DNA of 64,000 nt, taken from the NCBI GenBank assembly GCA_964019425.1, contig OZ025785.1, positions 1,387,501 to 1,451,500 of the forward strand. Reading direction: 5' to 3'. The stretch is from Flectonema sp. DT1601 (Eukaryota; Euglenozoa; Diplonemea; Diplonemida; Diplonemidae). The notes below the pieces were generated by a model. The model made no database searches, was not told the origin of the DNA, and saw only the letters and a list, made by a program, of their open reading frames with translations. The translations under genes were made by a program, and so were the position numbers. Positions within the stretch are counted from its first letter, which is position 1; every line of letters starts with the position of its first letter. Shown here piece by piece: positions 30,353-45,334 of the stretch.

Positions 30353-32197
30353 ATGACAATTGAACTCGTAGATGACGTGAGTGGTTTTGACTCCGTTCAA
30401 GCAGCAGACACAATAGATGCTTTACTGAGTCAACACGGAGGAAGGCTAGAAGTTCATAATTTAGTTGGATTGTATCCTGGAGTCAAAAACATGCTTGCAG
30501 GTAGAAGAGTAGTGACATTCCTACAAGAAAGCACCAGCAGATTTGATGTAATTCAAATGGGAACAGAGAATACCGTCATTGTAGTCAGCAAACAATCGAA
30601 AGACGTATCAAATTTTAGAATGCTCAAGACTGCGATGGTAATTAGCGGAGCTGAAAACTACGAAAGAGACCTCTGCGCGTCCTTAATAAATGGAATCGTG
30701 TTTTACACGAGTAAAAACACAACAGAAGAATACACGCCAATTAAATGGCTTTATGCTCACAGAAGCATTCCTAAATTCTTAAAAGGTTGGTCTCAAACAC
30801 ATCCAAATCCTGAATGGCTTTATCAACACAAACCTAACTTTGGAGGATATGTTGACGTCAACGCAGCTAAATTAGCAAGTCAATCAGCTTATTTACATCA
30901 TTTTCTCGGTATAAACGATTCAGTATTTCAGTTTAATGATACGAAGAAAGCTGTTTCTCTCTGTAAGACGGAAACGTCAACGAAATTAATTAACAATTTA
31001 CTTGAAAAATTTAATGGTAAAAAAACTTCTGCGAAGAAGACGAAAGTTGAAACAACCGACAGCAACTGCAGTTTACCAGCTGTTGATGTGAGTAATGTAG
31101 CAGCAGGAGATGTGGTAATTGTTGGAAGGGTTTCATCAAGAAGTAGAGGCCTAAACACATCTGAGCTACAATTGTATTCAGAATGGTGTAACAACCACTC
31201 TGAAACTACTGAAAACTGTTTACAACTATCTGAAATTAAATGCGGTTTGGTATTGGTATCTGGAGGAAGTACATCAGCCAGAAAGATGTGGAATAATAAC
31301 ATCGAATCACTTACATCAGTAAGAAGACAGCTAACACTGTTAGCAATTTCTAACACTCGTTCTGGGTTTAGAAGATTGATACCTTCAGCGATTGCTTCTC
31401 TACCAAATGATCAAACATATCATCTAAACTACGAAACGTATTATCCAGAAGTAGATCCGTCAACTCTACCCTTCCATGATATGAGTAGCGACGCGAGTAT
31501 TATTTCATTAATATTATCAAACTTAAAAGATCGTTATTCCCCTGACTGCGACGATAATAGTTCTGAACTGTTTGTTGTGTCATCAAGTGATTGTTTCTTG
31601 TTGGGATGTGTGTCTGGGTTTGGTTCTAAAAAGATTCAAAAATTCGTTAATTCATGGGAAAAGCGTCCATTCATCTTCAGTGGTGCCATGGAAGGATGGA
31701 TTGCAGCTTCTGTAGTGTCGGTTGCATTATTATCTCACGCGATTATAAATAAAACAAACAACTTGATTCCAGACATGGTACTAGACGCTTGCTGCGGAAG
31801 TGGAACTCTAGCAGCCGCATCTTCAGTTTTAGGAGTTAAGAATGTTGTTGGGTTTGAGATTAGGGACACCTTTGTATCGAGAATACAAGAAAATCTCGAC
31901 CACTGCTCCATCAGTAGTGTGTGTATATTCCACAAGGATAGTTCTGATAAACTGAATCTCAATTCACAACCGAATTTAATAATTTGCAACGCTCCATGGG
32001 GAAAGAAATTTGGAACTGAAAAAGACTGTGTCAACATCGTAAGTAATATCATTACGTCATGTCCAAAGTCAACTATGGCTTTCGTTATTCCAAAACAAGT
32101 AATCCAAAGTATCGTAAGCAGTGGTGTCAATATAACTATTCACAAAGTAGTACCTCTTGGTGTTGTTAATCTTTTTATAATAACTGTTGATGAATAG
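30353..32197 (+). CDS. SAM-dependent methyltransferase-like protein, THUMP/UPF0020 type
   Basis: A 614-residue protein from MTIELVDDVSG; the ATG is 13 bases after CACACAG (30339), and an earlier in-frame ATG at 30242 lies upstream of that site. The C-terminal third is a class I Rossmann methyltransferase: motif I VLDACCGSGTLAAASSVLG at about 475-493, an acidic SAM-binding region after it (VGFEIRD), and motif IV CNAPWGKKF near residue 545, a variant of the N/D-PP-Y/W motif of RlmL, Trm14 and THUMPD enzymes that make N2-methylguanosine in rRNA or tRNA. The N-terminal 300 residues could hold a diverged THUMP-like domain, but I cannot confirm it. NAPW instead of NPPY, and a helix IVSVALLSHAI before motif I, are as expected for the family's plasticity. 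Substrate unknown. Confidence 0.65.
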   Translation: MTIELVDDVSGFDSVQAADTIDALLSQHGGRLEVHNLVGLYPGVKNMLAGRRVVTFLQESTSRFDVIQMGTENTVIVVSKQSKDVSNFRMLKTAMVISGAENYERDLCASLINGIVFYTSKNTTEEYTPIKWLYAHRSIPKFLKGWSQTHPNPEWLYQHKPNFGGYVDVNAAKLASQSAYLHHFLGINDSVFQFNDTKKAVSLCKTETSTKLINNLLEKFNGKKTSAKKTKVETTDSNCSLPAVDVSNVAAGDVVIVGRVSSRSRGLNTSELQLYSEWCNNHSETTENCLQLSEIKCGLVLVSGGSTSARKMWNNNIESLTSVRRQLTLLAISNTRSGFRRLIPSAIASLPNDQTYHLNYETYYPEVDPSTLPFHDMSSDASIISLILSNLKDRYSPDCDDNSSELFVVSSSDCFLLGCVSGFGSKKIQKFVNSWEKRPFIFSGAMEGWIAASVVSVALLSHAIINKTNNLIPDMVLDACCGSGTLAAASSVLGVKNVVGFEIRDTFVSRIQENLDHCSISSVCIFHKDSSDKLNLNSQPNLIICNAPWGKKFGTEKDCVNIVSNIITSCPKSTMAFVIPKQVIQSIVSSGVNITIHKVVPLGVVNLFIITVDE

Positions 32198-32468
32198 GTC
32201 ATAAAATTATTCATTAGAAAATATTTATGTTTTCGCGCAGAATATCACTGCCTGCGAAAAACGATTTTTTTTTTCGTTTTCTTAGAGACTATAGTGTGGG
32301 TGGTATTCTTTTTTTCCCCTTTTTCAGATGAAATAATGTGGGAATTGAGAAATCATGAAGCCGGTGGTGTTTTTTTTTCGTATTAAAAAAAGTAACTTTC
32401 CTTCTCTAGGGTCTCCCCAACTCCCCATCACAAAAAAACGTAAATGCAATTACGATAGTCTAAACAAA

Positions 32469-34567
32469 ATGGAGGCTTATCAAGACAGACCATCAGCTTA
32501 TGGGCAGAATGGAAACCCATTAATGAATACCTACTGGGGGAATTGTAGTCCAGCATCATATACCCCGATTAGTGTTGTCAGACAGACAAGTACCGGTAGT
32601 AATACAAGTATGAGTCCTGGTAGAAGGAATACTTTTGTTTATGGAGGTGTAAACGGAAGAGGTAGAAACTGGAGAAACACTGCCCCAGCTCCAATAGAAA
32701 GACAGACATCTTCAATGCAAAGCACTTTGGTGGATGAAATAGAGAATGAGAGTTCTGTCATATATGAGGAAATGAAAGTTTTAAAAAATCCTGATAATAG
32801 CACCAGCAATCTAACCACAACTAGTGACAAGCATTGCGCCATCCCTATGGAATCATACTCAGAGGATGATAATAGCTGCAGGTTAAAAGTGAAAAGAGTT
32901 ATTCATTCTGTTCCATTTCAAGTAACGTTTGTGATAATAATAATAATTGATTTAACATTATTGGCTGTAGCGTATTGGGCAGAATCGGAAAACCGCGACA
33001 CCCTCGCATTGGTTCTTCACATTATCACATTGGTAGACGCTATATTCTTTTTTTGTGAAATATCATTGAGGGGTTGGACAATGACTTATACAGAATTCTT
33101 TAGAGGAAGACATGCGAAGTTAAACACGATTGAATTTATAGTAATCACTGCTTGCGTAGTAGTGGAAGTTCTCACGCTATTAAACGATGTAGGCACCGGC
33201 ACTAGAGCCATCGGACCCGGCATCCTTGCTATATTCCGACTGGTAAGAGTTTGTCGTCTAACAGCAGTGATATTCGAAGCAATCGGAGGTGCGAAAAACA
33301 TCGCGAAAAGATCAGTTTCCAAGGGACGAAGAAGACATATAGAAAACGACTACGATCTCGACTTAGCGTATGTAACACCTCGAATAATAGCAATGTCCTG
33401 GCCAGGAACTGGTATTGAACAGTTCTTTCGCAATAGTATGAAGACCGTAGCGTACTTCTTAGATAGGAATCACCCTGATTCTTATAAAGTATTTAACCTT
33501 TGTAAAGAAAAAGGTTACGATCCTTCATGTTTTCATGGAAGGGTACAACGCGTTCTTATTGACGATCACAATGCCTGCGACATTTCTATTTTACATCGAT
33601 TCTGCGAAGCTGCGGAATCTTGGCACAAAGAATCTCCTGACAGAGTAATTATCGTTCATTGCAAAGCAGGAAAGGGAAGAACTGGAACTTGCATATCAAG
33701 TTACTTAATGTGGTCTGGATATGCATCATCAGCAAAGCAAGCACTGTCAATATTCGCAAAGGCTAGAGCTGAAGATGGTTTTTCTGGGGTTGAAAGTCCT
33801 TCCCAAGAGAGATATGTTTATTACTTTGATAGGTATCTTCATGGAATGAATAAACAAGTTCCATTAGTAAGAGTTCAGATCAATAGCTTAGTTGTTGGTC
33901 CTTTGCCGGAATTTGCTTCTCACCCGCCGCGATTATGTTGTGTTCTAATGGCTGGTTCATCAGCGAAGGTCATCTGGAAATCAGATGCTGACAGACCATT
34001 CGATGATCCAGAACTACCAACTCACAGACGTAACGCTGGTAAGAAATCCAGAGGAGTTCATATTCCCACATCAGACTCTCGTTATAAAGTAAGATTCGAT
34101 GATGGTGTTGAGGGTGTTAAGATATTAACTGCTAAAGAGTACTACACTCGACATGAACTAACTCAGAAATTCGTCAAAAAAGGATTATACATCGTTTATG
34201 ATGTTTCAGACATGCCTCTGATATCGGGTTTGTTGTTTTTTCTTCTTCTTTTTTTTGTACCCAGATTGAAAACTATATTATTATTTCTTTTTAAATGGAA
34301 AGGGGAAAAAAAAAAAAAAAAAAAAAAACAGGTGACATCCGTCTACATTGGTTCTTTGGTCACCACGACACTCCTGTCCCACTTGGTGCGTCTTCGTGGT
34401 GGCTGTGGTTTCACACATCATTCATAGATGCTTCCCGCCCTATGAAATTTTCTCGTTCAGAGATTGACGGTCCTCACAAAGCAAAGGCAGCCAAGAAATA
34501 CCCATCTGACTTCTCTGTAACATTCGGATTTGGTGAAAAATTGCCAATAGCGAATTCATTGTTTTAG
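32469..34567 (+). CDS. Voltage-sensing phosphatase (VSP/TPTE-type), 2 exons
   Basis: A 664-residue protein. Exons 32469-34227 and 34332-34567; the 104-base intron starts GTTTGT, contains a long A run and ends CAG. The spliced C2-domain end reads SDMPLISGDIRLHWFFGHH. Residues 1-140 are a polar cytosolic N-terminus. A four-helix voltage sensor spans about 147-275: S1 VPFQVTFVIIIIIDLTLL, S4 FRLVRVCRLTAVIFEAIGG with arginines every third position. A linker rich in Lys/Arg follows. The PTEN-type phosphatase has the P-loop HCKAGKGRTGTC with catalytic Cys398, then a PTEN-like C2 domain. By family it removes phosphate from phosphoinositides when the membrane depolarises. The P-loop is the PTEN form (CKAGKGRTG), not the CKGGKGRTG of ascidian Ci-VSP. 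The in-frame ATG at 32355 would add 38 basic residues. Confidence 0.93.
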
Positions 34568-37691
<3,124 letters not shown>

Positions 37692-38870
37692 ATGCAAACT
37701 CGCAAGGTTCAAACTAACGCTGTCCCAATGTACAACAGAGCAGGACAACCGATTCAACAAATTGCTGCTTCAGAAACTGGATCTGAAGAAAACAGTTACA
37801 GTTATGGCCCAAGTACTCCACCAAGTAGCTGTGGATCTGAGAAGGGTGAGCCTGTTATGGCTGGTAGCTGGTGCCCAAGGTACTCTCAAACGGGAAGAAG
37901 TGGTGAAATTGTTGTTGTCACTCCATGGTATCCATTCGGTGTTGAGAAGGGACTTTTGAAGTTGGGTCCTGAGATTCAGGACTTCTGTAACTTTCTGAGA
38001 CCATCACCAGCAGAAAAGATGACCCGCAATCGTGTCCGTTGTACCCTTCAGGAGATCTGCCAGAGAATTTGGTCTGACAGCACAGTTAAGGAGTTCGGTG
38101 GTGCTGCTTATGGAGCTACCATTCCATCGTCAGCCATTGACATGGTTTGTGAAGCATCGCAGTTCAATGAAGGCTTTCCTGAATTCCTGGAAGCTGTTCA
38201 GGCTCGCAACTTTACTGTCATTCATGAAGAGCCTACATCTGTAGTCCTGAGCACTTTGAATTTAACTGTTAACCTTCACTTTGAACTTACTGACTTTGCT
38301 ACAAAGAGAAATGATGTTCACGTTGTTAAGCGTTTCTTACAGCAGTTCCCACATGCTGTTGACATCTGTAAGGTAGTTAAGCAGGTCTTAGCACAAATGA
38401 AATACAACGACGTTAGCATTGGTGGATTATCTTCGTATTCAATCCTTTTGATGTCTATCACTGCTTGTCGTTTGTGTCCGTACCCATATGATGTTGGAGC
38501 TTGCTTGAAGTTCTTCTTTCAGTTGTACTCTACTTTTGACTTCAGAAATCAAACCATTACTCCTTTTCCTGAAGCTCCGATAATCCCAAGAGAGCCATCC
38601 CACGGAGATGTACAGGTTTCAGTTATGTCACCTGATGGATCGTGTGAGAACGTTGCGGCTCTTTGCAACGAACGCATTATTCAAATCAAAGCTCACTTTC
38701 AATACCTCTCTATGGCTCTAGGAAAGTGGGACGGTCAGCTTACAGTTCCAAGTGGACAAAAGAAAGGATACAAGGGAAGAACACCTCTTTCGTTAATTAT
38801 TCCACTTCAGCCACTGTGGATTCGTGCTGAAACTCTTGTCGGAAGTGACATTGTTCGGCAATTCCAGTGA
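37692..38870 (+). CDS. TENT4/TRF4-like nucleotidyltransferase, catalytically degenerate
   Basis: A 392-residue protein from MQTRKVQTNAV. Residues 85-380 follow the non-canonical poly(A) polymerase family (TRF4/5, TENT4): an N-terminal helix EIQDFCNFLRPSPAEKMTRN, then the nucleotidyltransferase core with FGGAAYGATIPSSAIDMV, a central PAP domain with SSYSILLMSI and YDVGACLKFFFQLYSTFDF. The core differs at key sites: the first catalytic Asp of the family's SSDID motif is Ala148 (SSAID), and the third Asp, in the usual V-D-hydrophobic pattern, is Asn194 (LTVNLHFE); only Asp150 of the pair remains. Polymerase activity is thus unlikely; a structural role in an exosome-activating complex or RNA binding is possible. 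An in-frame ATG at 37596 lies upstream of the candidate acceptor at 37664 and would add a hydrophobic leader. Confidence 0.8.
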   Translation: MQTRKVQTNAVPMYNRAGQPIQQIAASETGSEENSYSYGPSTPPSSCGSEKGEPVMAGSWCPRYSQTGRSGEIVVVTPWYPFGVEKGLLKLGPEIQDFCNFLRPSPAEKMTRNRVRCTLQEICQRIWSDSTVKEFGGAAYGATIPSSAIDMVCEASQFNEGFPEFLEAVQARNFTVIHEEPTSVVLSTLNLTVNLHFELTDFATKRNDVHVVKRFLQQFPHAVDICKVVKQVLAQMKYNDVSIGGLSSYSILLMSITACRLCPYPYDVGACLKFFFQLYSTFDFRNQTITPFPEAPIIPREPSHGDVQVSVMSPDGSCENVAALCNERIIQIKAHFQYLSMALGKWDGQLTVPSGQKKGYKGRTPLSLIIPLQPLWIRAETLVGSDIVRQFQ

Positions 38871-39107
38871 TGTGGGGTAGTAAGGAGTAATTTATTATTA
38901 TTATTATCTTTTCCTATATCCGTCACTAAATAGCGTAAATTCTTGGAATTTCGCCTGCACAAGATGCAAAGTAACCCTTTTTTTTTTTTTTTGCATCTCA
39001 ATTCTTATTTCCCCTGAAAAATATTTTTTATTCGTTATCGTCAATTACGTGACGTTTCTTTTTTTTTTCTTCTTTTTTTCACACGAAGTCAGAAAAAGAA
39101 ATCGTTC

Positions 39108-39183
39108 GGATTAAGAGCCATTTATTTATTATGTCCAATGTTATGTATTTTTCCTGTGCGCCAGTAATACTGTCTGCGATCAA
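39108..39183 (+). repeat. Dispersed repeat, copy 2
   Basis: Matches 301-382 in the same orientation. It is followed after about 30 bases by a T run of about 25, as copy 1 is by a shorter one. Confidence 0.6.
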
Positions 39184-39701
39184 CTAAAATATAAGGCTTA
39201 TCTTTGGAATGGTTTTTTTTTTTTTTTTTTTTTTTTTACATCCTCTCTAAATCCTCGTGTCGGGTGAGCACAAAGGATATATCTCTCTCTTCCCATCTTC
39301 CATCCAGGACCCATGCAAACGATTTAATTTTTTTTTTTTTTTTTCCCCCCCTTTCCTAAACTCTTTTTCTAGTTGCAACTCTTGGACTTTATGTAATGGG
39401 TTTCTTGGTTGCGAAGTGATTGCGAAAAAAAAAAAAATTTTTTTTTAAAAAAAAATATAACGGTTCTGTGTTGATTTGAAAGCTTTATTATGACTCTCAT
39501 TGCAGCCTTGTGCAAGTGTTGTTGTTAATTCGGGTACTCCAATGTCAACTACCTTAATAAAACAGAGAGAGATTCGAGGCTTTTCTTTTTTTTTTTTTTC
39601 TTTTTTATTTGAGTTCAAAAGAGAAATATCGCTTACCGGGCGCTATGCACAGTGCGCACGTCCACTGTGGTTGCTGTTTCAGGTAATTGCCTATTTATGT
39701 T

Positions 39702-39732
<31 letters not shown>

Positions 39733-40376
39733 CATTTTAAATTATGATTATGTCCTCGTGTATGCGCTAGCTTGTCTTGCTTCTGTTCCAGGGGGGCTTG
39801 GTGGTGAAAGCTTTCATGGGGATGATTTTTTTCTTCAAGTTGCAAACTTTTTAATAAAAAAAAAAAATTAGGGAACACAAAAAAAAAAAAAAAAAAATAG
39901 TCGCCGGCATTTTTCTCACGACATCAGAGCTTCAAGTTGTTTCCTTCTCGATTGCTTAGCTGTTACTATTAATAGGTTTCTGTTATAGAACAGGCTGTTG
40001 AGCATGCGTGTGAATTTTCAATGTGTTTTTTCGTGAAAAGCTCTGGTAGGCTACAATGTACCATTTTCTTGGCAGTCGTTAAGCAATCACAGTTGGGAGG
40101 GTAAATACTACACAGAAAAAAAAAAAAGGAAAAAAAAAAAAAGAAAAAAAAAGAAGAGAAAAAACGACAGAATAGAACTACAGGAACCTCATTGTTCCCC
40201 ACCTCTCTTATTTCGTTCTTTTTTATTTTTATTTTATTCAATCTTTTTTAGTAAAATTGTATCCGTGGGTTGTAATTTATTGTTCCTATGCTTCTTGGTT
40301 TGGAAAGAACTCCTGCCATGCAAAGCTTAGCTTCTCTCTTTTTTTCCCCCTCTCTTCACAATCTCTCTTCTAATTG

Positions 40377-40415
40377 TACTTTGCACTTATTGTAATCATT
40401 GATAAGTGCAAAGTA
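40377..40415. repeat. Perfect 14-bp inverted repeat with 11-base loop
   Basis: TACTTTGCACTTAT and its exact complement flank TGTAATCATTG. No homopolymer is involved, so this is unlikely to arise from the local composition alone. No neighbouring gene end explains it. Confidence 0.7.
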
Positions 40416-40992
40416 TGCTCACTTCCGATTTTGGTTTAATCCATGCTTACGTATCTTGAAAAGAATCTGAAAAAAAAACAACAAAAAATTATCGCCCGGG
40501 ATACTTCTTTATAACATAGATTGCTACGTGGAAATAAAAAAAAAGAAAACAAAAAAAAAAAAAAACAAAAAAAAAAAACTACGCAGCTTCTTTGTCTTCG
40601 TTTTTTTTCTTTTTTTTTTTTTTGCCTGCGAGCAAAACTTCCCGTGTAAGCATCATTTTATTCTTGTGCTTAAAAAGAAAGTTGCGTAATAGTTATCTAG
40701 CCAGCTTCGTCTTAAAGGAAAGAATAAGTGCACGGAGAAGGGGAAAAAAAAAAAAAAAAAAAAAAAAAAAGAAAAAGTTTTGCGAGAAATACCGTTTTGT
40801 AACATTGAGATGTTTTTGTTTTTCTAATTAATGACCCACCCTATCCTAGCGGGATTAACTTTCCCTTTAATGTTTTAGTTTTTCGCTTCAATTTATTGCT
40901 TCCTAGCTAAGTAAACTATCTCAAAAAAATAAAGAAATAAAACCCTAAGCTAGAATTTAATAATCAGTCGTCGGTCGTCGTTTTTGTTAATC

Positions 40993-40994
<2 letters not shown>

Positions 40995-41028
<34 letters not shown>

Positions 41029-41038
41029 CGAACTGGGT
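40995..41038. repeat. T44 homopolymer
   Basis: Longest uninterrupted homopolymer in the window, directly followed by CGAACTGGGTGG. Its exact length may be subject to sequencing error. Confidence 0.8.
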
Positions 41039-41409
41039 GGAGGGAAACAATCAGCATCAGCCTCATAAGTCTAATGCAGATTTTTCTTTTTTTTTTTTAA
41101 AAATTCGTTTTTTGGAAAAAGAGGAAAAGAAGAGGAAAAAAAATAAATATATAAAAGGGTCAACACATGATAATGTCATTCGTGTTTCTGGCGTAAGCCG
41201 ATTCCGATTTTTGCAGTCTACACACGGACCTGTTGAACTCTTGGTTTAATCACCAGTCATCCCTGCTACACATTAGAAACTAACAATTCACCTACAAGAT
41301 TGTAGTTATCAACTGCTAGCTAGCAAACCTTGTACTGGATTAGTAAGTTCGAGTGCTGCGGGGTTTGGATGGTTCTCCGTCAGAGAATGGCCCATTTTAT
41401 GGGTACTCA

Positions 41410-41410
<1 letters not shown>

Positions 41411-41440
<30 letters not shown>
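41411..41440. repeat. (ATT)10 microsatellite
   Basis: Ten uninterrupted ATT units followed by a T run. Confidence 0.9.
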
Positions 41441-44072
41441 TTTTTTCCCTTCTCCTTTCTTTTTTTTTTTCTAAAATGGGAAAAAAAAAAAAAAAAAAAT
41501 TTCCATTTTAATGATCCCGTCAATTTATTGATGGGACAGTTGTTGTGATGTTTTAACGGGGGGGGTTTTCTTTTAAGGCTAATCTGCCTTGCTGAACCTC
41601 TGCAAACAACATCATTTGAGTGACTTCCGTGTGCCTCTGTTGTGATCCCTTATTAACCTACCGATCTATATCCCTTATTGTGGTAGTTCTTTGTTGTTAA
41701 TTCGTTATTATTGTTTTCCTTTTACTGAATTAACAACACACACGCCTCCGATTCAAGGCTATGGATGCCTAAAAACCTTTTTAAAAAAATATGATTTTTG
41801 TTGTGTAACTATTTCCTACGAGATTCTCTCGTGAACATTTGAATTATGAATTGATATTGTTTGCTTGTAAATTTTGAATTTTTTTTTGTGAAAAGTCGTT
41901 ACGTTTTGTCTGAGTTTTTAGTACCATCGTATGAACGCGAGCCTTTTTTTGGTTAAAAAAAACTTTCCATTCCTTTCTCTGTGAGAATCATCTCGCGTTT
42001 CCCCCCTTCTTTTTTTGTTCCAATTAATTTCTTAAAAATCTCCCGCTAGCAGATATTCTTAGCAAGTTCAATTCCCTCTAAAATGCATTTTTTTTCCCTT
42101 TTTTTTTTCTGCCGATCACCCCCCCCGATAACAATCCATGTTAATTTTGTTGGGGTATTGTTTGTCAGGCAGTGATGGATGTTAAAGAGTTATTCAGAAA
42201 CAGAATGCGAATTATCGTTTCATGCGGTTCATAAGTGTGATTTACGTTCTCTAAAGTTATTTCTGTAAGAACAAGTTGCACTCCATAGCAACACACCTCT
42301 GGAGCATAATAAATCAAAAAAAAAAAAAAATGGTCGCAGCATCTCGAGAAACGCTGATTGTAGGTAGTAATCTTCTTAATTGGTTTTCCAAGAAAAAAAA
42401 AAAAAAAAAAAAAAAAAAAGAAACGAACGAGGACAGATACGTCTTTGAGATCGTTCTTTTTAAATCATCTTTGCAGTACTAATCATTCTACAGCGCTCTT
42501 TAAATTAGTATGAGAGCATGACCTGCTTGTGATTTTATTTGGAGATCAAAACAACATTTCTATTGAACTATATTGTGACATCCTGTTTGCTTTCCTTTTC
42601 GGAAAAGGATTCATAAAATCAATATAAAACGTCACTAGAAACTTAAATGTAGAAAAAAAAAACCCGCCCCCCTTAAACTTGTTGTGATTTTTGATAAGTG
42701 TCTCGAAATAGCATATTATTGCTCCTCAATTCAGTGCTATGCCCCTTACCTGCAGTTTTTTGCTGTGCGTGTTCTCCGTACTTGGAAGGCTTTTGTGGGC
42801 AATTGCCTAAAATGTTTTTTTTTTTCTTTTCTTTTTTTTCCATTGCTTCGATCTTGTTTTATACTAAAAAACTAACTACGCGGTTTTAAATTTTTTTTTT
42901 TTTTTTTAATCGTTTTTAATTTGGGGAGGGTAGGTTCTTTAGTAGGTTTAATTCTCTTGTGTCTGGTCTCTGTAAATTAACTTGTTGAGCCAGAAATTAG
43001 TATTTCTTTAAGTTGAACAGCTCCCTTTTATTTTGATGTTGCGTTCTGTTTACAGGGCCAGCAGGGGCTGTAAAATACCCTCACATGAATGGAAAGCATA
43101 CAGTGTGCACTTGTTATTCCCCTTTTTTCTATTCTATTTTTTGTGATTCAAAAAAAAAAAAATTTTTTTTTTCTTCTCTCCTTTTTTGTTGTGTTTAATG
43201 CTTTTCGTTTGTGTGAGAAAAAGGCCACTGTCAGTGTTTTGGAACACAGAAAAAGTGTGAAATGATTGACACTGCGGCGATCTGGCATGTTTTTTTGCAA
43301 CTGTTGGTAGCAATTCAATTATGATCTATTAATGAATAGCCCTTTAGGGTAGTGCTAGCCGCATATCTGTCGTAAACCTCCCGGATGCCTGCGCTGGTAC
43401 CCTGAAGTGCTCTTCGATGCAATAAACTTAGAGAATTATCTGCGAAAGAATAAGCCTTGCTCCCCAAGAAGAAGAAAAAAAAAAAAAAAAAACCTTGAGT
43501 ACGTTGAATTTTTCCGCCGTCGTAGTTCTTTTTTTTGATGTTATATTGCTTTTTTTGTCATTATTGCAGCCTGTGCTCTGATAGAACAGACTGTGTTACC
43601 AGTTTGTTTTATATTGAAAACACGCATACGAATTTTGTATCTGTAGTGTAAAAAATATTGCATGCACACCTGTTATGCGACGGGGTACCAACCTTCACCA
43701 TTCTCGCATAGGTGCTATTAAATTTTACTACGGCTCAGGTACGATTGAGATAAGTGACTTTGTCACATATCAAATTGTGTTATTCATGTGTTGCAATTAA
43801 CTTCACCCTTAACGAGTGTGGCAGCCCACTAAAGCCTTCCACTGATTTTTTTATCTTCACCAATTCAAACATTCTTTTATGTTTTTCATTCTTAATTTTT
43901 TTTTCTTCTTTTCTTCTGTATCATGTAAGTGATTATGTAAGTGATTGATGCAAGGTGTTGCATATTCAAGTGGCTTCTCCGTCGTGATTCATTCACCAGT
44001 CATGTGAACAGCTTTTTCTTTCTTTAAAAAAAAAAAACAAGAAACGAGAGAAAATGAGAGATGGTCAGAAGG

Positions 44073-44105
<33 letters not shown>

Positions 44106-45311
44106 TTAAGAAAAAAACTTTAAAAAAAAAAAAAAAAAAAACTCCTCTCTTGCCTTCCTATTTTCTGTTACCTTCCTTTGTTATGTTTTAGAAGTGGATA
44201 TCACAACACTTTTCTCGGTAAGTTCGATTCCGTCTCATGCACTTTAATTTATTGGATTTCGTGTAAAAAATAGTTTCTTTCGGCTGCATGTTAACAGCCA
44301 AGAAAGACTGATAAAAAGATGACGTTATCACATTGGCTAACACAGTTGCTACCCTTGACCTCGGCCAGTTAGGTATGTAGTTCTCCGCGTTTCAGAAAGA
44401 AATATTGTAATAACAGAAAGAAAACTCTCTTTTTGTTCTCCCCGAAAATTAGAAAAATGTGTGAACCGACTAGTCGTTGTCAAGTTCTCCCTCCTCGTTT
44501 TGGTGCAACATGTTTGTTAGCGAAATAATTGAGAGCCGCTATTACTGTCACTCAGTGATTTGGGATAAAGAAGTGAAATATTGCCTACTTTGTCGAAGTA
44601 GTTTGAGTGATGGAGTGGTTTTTATATTCGTCGTGTATTCGTCAGATTATTCCGACGAGCAGTGCATTTTTCCAACGTAAAGATAAACTTTGAGAAACTA
44701 CGCGAAAATCCTATTATGAAAAAAGGGAGATGGTGTTATTTATTTATTGTCGTTGAGGGTTGTTCTATTTATCTTTTCCTTATTTTCCTTATTCATTCAT
44801 TCTTTTTTTTTTTTTTTTTTTTACGCAACAGAAGTTGCCTTTGCGTCGGCCTGCCTTTCAAGGAAAGTTTGGCGAGTTTTCGGGCGCCCACCCAGGGAGC
44901 CAGCTCACGTTCAATATAGACCTTGGGGTGTCCATATGGCGCTATAAAATAAGTCTTTCCTCCCCAACACCTTTTTCATTCTTCGTTCCCCGTCTCCCAG
45001 TTTCTTTTTTCTTACCCCAAACGTTTTACCCCTCCACGCTCACATACCACTTTTGAGTTACCCATTCTCGGGTAAGGAGTAGTCGGGTGCTGTATTGCCC
45101 CCTGCTCTCGAACTAAATGGTACTATTCAGGCGGTGTTGAAATAGACAAACTATCTCTACAACAAAAACTCTTTTTATCAATTCTCTAGGCGCTGCAATA
45201 TGTTTTGAGGAACAGCTGAGAAGATATTATTACACCGGAGGTCTGCAATAGTATGACGACAGGTCTAAAACACTCTTTTCCAATTAACAGGCTTGACTCC
45301 TAGTCACTAAA

Positions 45312-45326
45312 ATGAGCCGCCGCTAA
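45312..45326 (+). promoter_or_regulatory. Four-codon upstream ORF
   Basis: ATG AGC CGC CGC TAA lies between the candidate acceptor CAG (45288-45290) and the LIM-pseudokinase start at 45335, 8 bases from uORF stop to main ATG. If the leader is as inferred, ribosomes meet this ATG first, which could lower translation of the main frame. Confidence 0.45.
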
Positions 45327-45334
45327 AGATATCA

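Larger units (their letters stand above)
38871..45334. other. 6.5-kb gene-poor homopolymer-rich region
   Basis: No supportable gene on either strand. It holds the second copy of the dispersed repeat (39108-39183), a 14-bp hairpin (40377-40415), the longest T run of the window (T44 at 40995-41038), an (ATT)10 microsatellite (41411-41440) and many A runs of 20-30 bases (for example 40743-40770, 42392-42419, 44077-44101). Stretches of more even composition at about 43640-43790 and 44820-44950 have short protein-like readings without a firm match. CAG at 45288-45290 precedes the next gene. Confidence 0.6.

Noticed and set aside
43640-43790. Reading IKFYYGSGTIE, reminiscent of an aspartic protease motif
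   Set aside because: Only about ten residues match, with no catalytic DTG and a quick stop; too short to call.
44820-44950. Exon-like stretch with three open frames
   Set aside because: No frame shows a family motif; frame choice cannot be made.
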